From Actinomycetota bacterium (GTDB lineage: Bacteria > Actinomycetota > CADDZG01 > WHSQ01): DNA of 39,011 nucleotides. Positions 38,835 to 39,011 of this stretch are shown in pieces. Each line of letters opens with the position of its first letter. The stretch's first letter is position 1. A model generated the notes under the pieces. It was not told the origin of the DNA. It searched no databases and saw only the letters and a program-made list of their open reading frames with translations. The stretch covers positions 62,332 through 101,342 of the forward strand of contig WHSQ01000004.1 in assembly GCA_009380005.1 (NCBI GenBank), written 5' to 3'. Position numbers and translations under genes: made by a program.

Positions 38835-39011
38835 ATGGTTCAGGTCGGTGATCGGGTTGTCCTCGAATCGGAGAGGGTTGGCCAGCCGTCGCAGCTGGGG
38901 GTCATAACCGGCACCCACGGCCAGCTCCTTCACGTTCGTTGGGATAGCGGCAGGGAGTCAGCGTTCATTCCGAACGCCGGAGCACTCCAAGTCATCGGAC
39001 ATGAATCAGAG
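38835..39011 (+). CDS. DUF1918 domain protein (cut by right edge)
   Basis: ATG 38835 follows GGGAGGG by 4 nt. The 59 visible codons read MVQVGDRVVLESERVGQPSQ, then LGVITGTHGQLLHVRWDSGR and ESAFIPNAGALQVIG. This is the SH3-like pattern of DUF1918 proteins, which are small, typical of Actinomycetota and usually about 60-70 residues long. Only a few C-terminal residues should be missing. The function of the family is unknown. It supports the actinobacterial origin of the window. Confidence 0.88.
   Translation, partial: MVQVGDRVVLESERVGQPSQLGVITGTHGQLLHVRWDSGRESAFIPNAGALQVIGHESE

Noticed and set aside
1-39011. CRISPR arrays, rRNA, tRNA, insertion sequences or prophage genes
   Set aside because: No regularly spaced repeats, no RNA gene cores, and no transposase, integrase or phage structural motifs were seen on either strand.

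Overview
The window is 39 kb of GC-rich bacterial DNA. It probably comes from an actinomycete-type genome (Actinomycetota, class undetermined): SARP/AfsR-style BTAD regulators, a DUF1918 protein at the right edge, many GTG starts and ATGA/GTGA gene overlaps all fit this. I see no rRNA, tRNA, CRISPR array, insertion sequence or phage gene.

Left part (1-12.3 kb): a flavin oxidoreductase cut by the window edge and a zinc alcohol dehydrogenase overlap by 4 nt on the minus strand. Next to them, on the plus strand, is the most notable gene of the window. It is an OsmC-family protein (2471-2926) whose reading frame is interrupted only by one UGA, exactly where the family has its first redox cysteine. 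A hairpin with the layout of a bacterial SECIS follows the UGA, so the gene very probably encodes a selenoprotein. An NCS1-like permease follows (minus). Then comes a tightly overlapping plus-strand operon of an aldehyde dehydrogenase and a complete branched-chain-amino-acid-type ABC importer (livH, livM, livK, livG, livF order). A small SARP/BTAD regulator (minus) converges on it, followed by a TauE/SafE exporter (minus).

Central part (12.3-28.4 kb): this is the accessory-looking section. One minus-strand operon encodes a signal-less BNR/VPS10-type beta-propeller protein, a free-standing copy of its C-terminal domain and a small acidic protein. A second minus-strand operon of five genes encodes a membrane protein, a patatin-like lipase, an unknown protein, a ComEC-like metallo-beta-lactamase-fold hydrolase and a membrane protein with three cysteine-rich InlB-like repeats. 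Divergent from it are a trypsin-fold protease and a 70-residue protein resembling the protease's own N-terminal domain. Further on are a LuxR-type regulator with a degenerate receiver, a MaoC hydratase, a signal-less M43 metalloprotease, small proteins of lipocalin-like, NTF2-like and cupin type, a small membrane protein and a DUF4760-like protein.

Right part (28.4-39 kb): a sensor histidine kinase is divergent from a 1109-residue MalT/AfsR-like regulator. A FIST sensory protein and an alpha/beta hydrolase follow, then an NfeD-protease/stomatin pair that overlaps by 4 nt. A kelch lipoprotein gene is split by a frameshift at a run of seven G. The last gene is a DUF1918 protein cut by the right edge.

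Functional reading: the left part looks like uptake plus oxidation of a small amine, alcohol or aldehyde substrate. The centre combines hydrolases that normally act outside cells but here lack signal peptides with membrane proteins of unknown role. The right part is signalling and membrane quality control. Functions are inferred from motifs read by eye; no database search was run.
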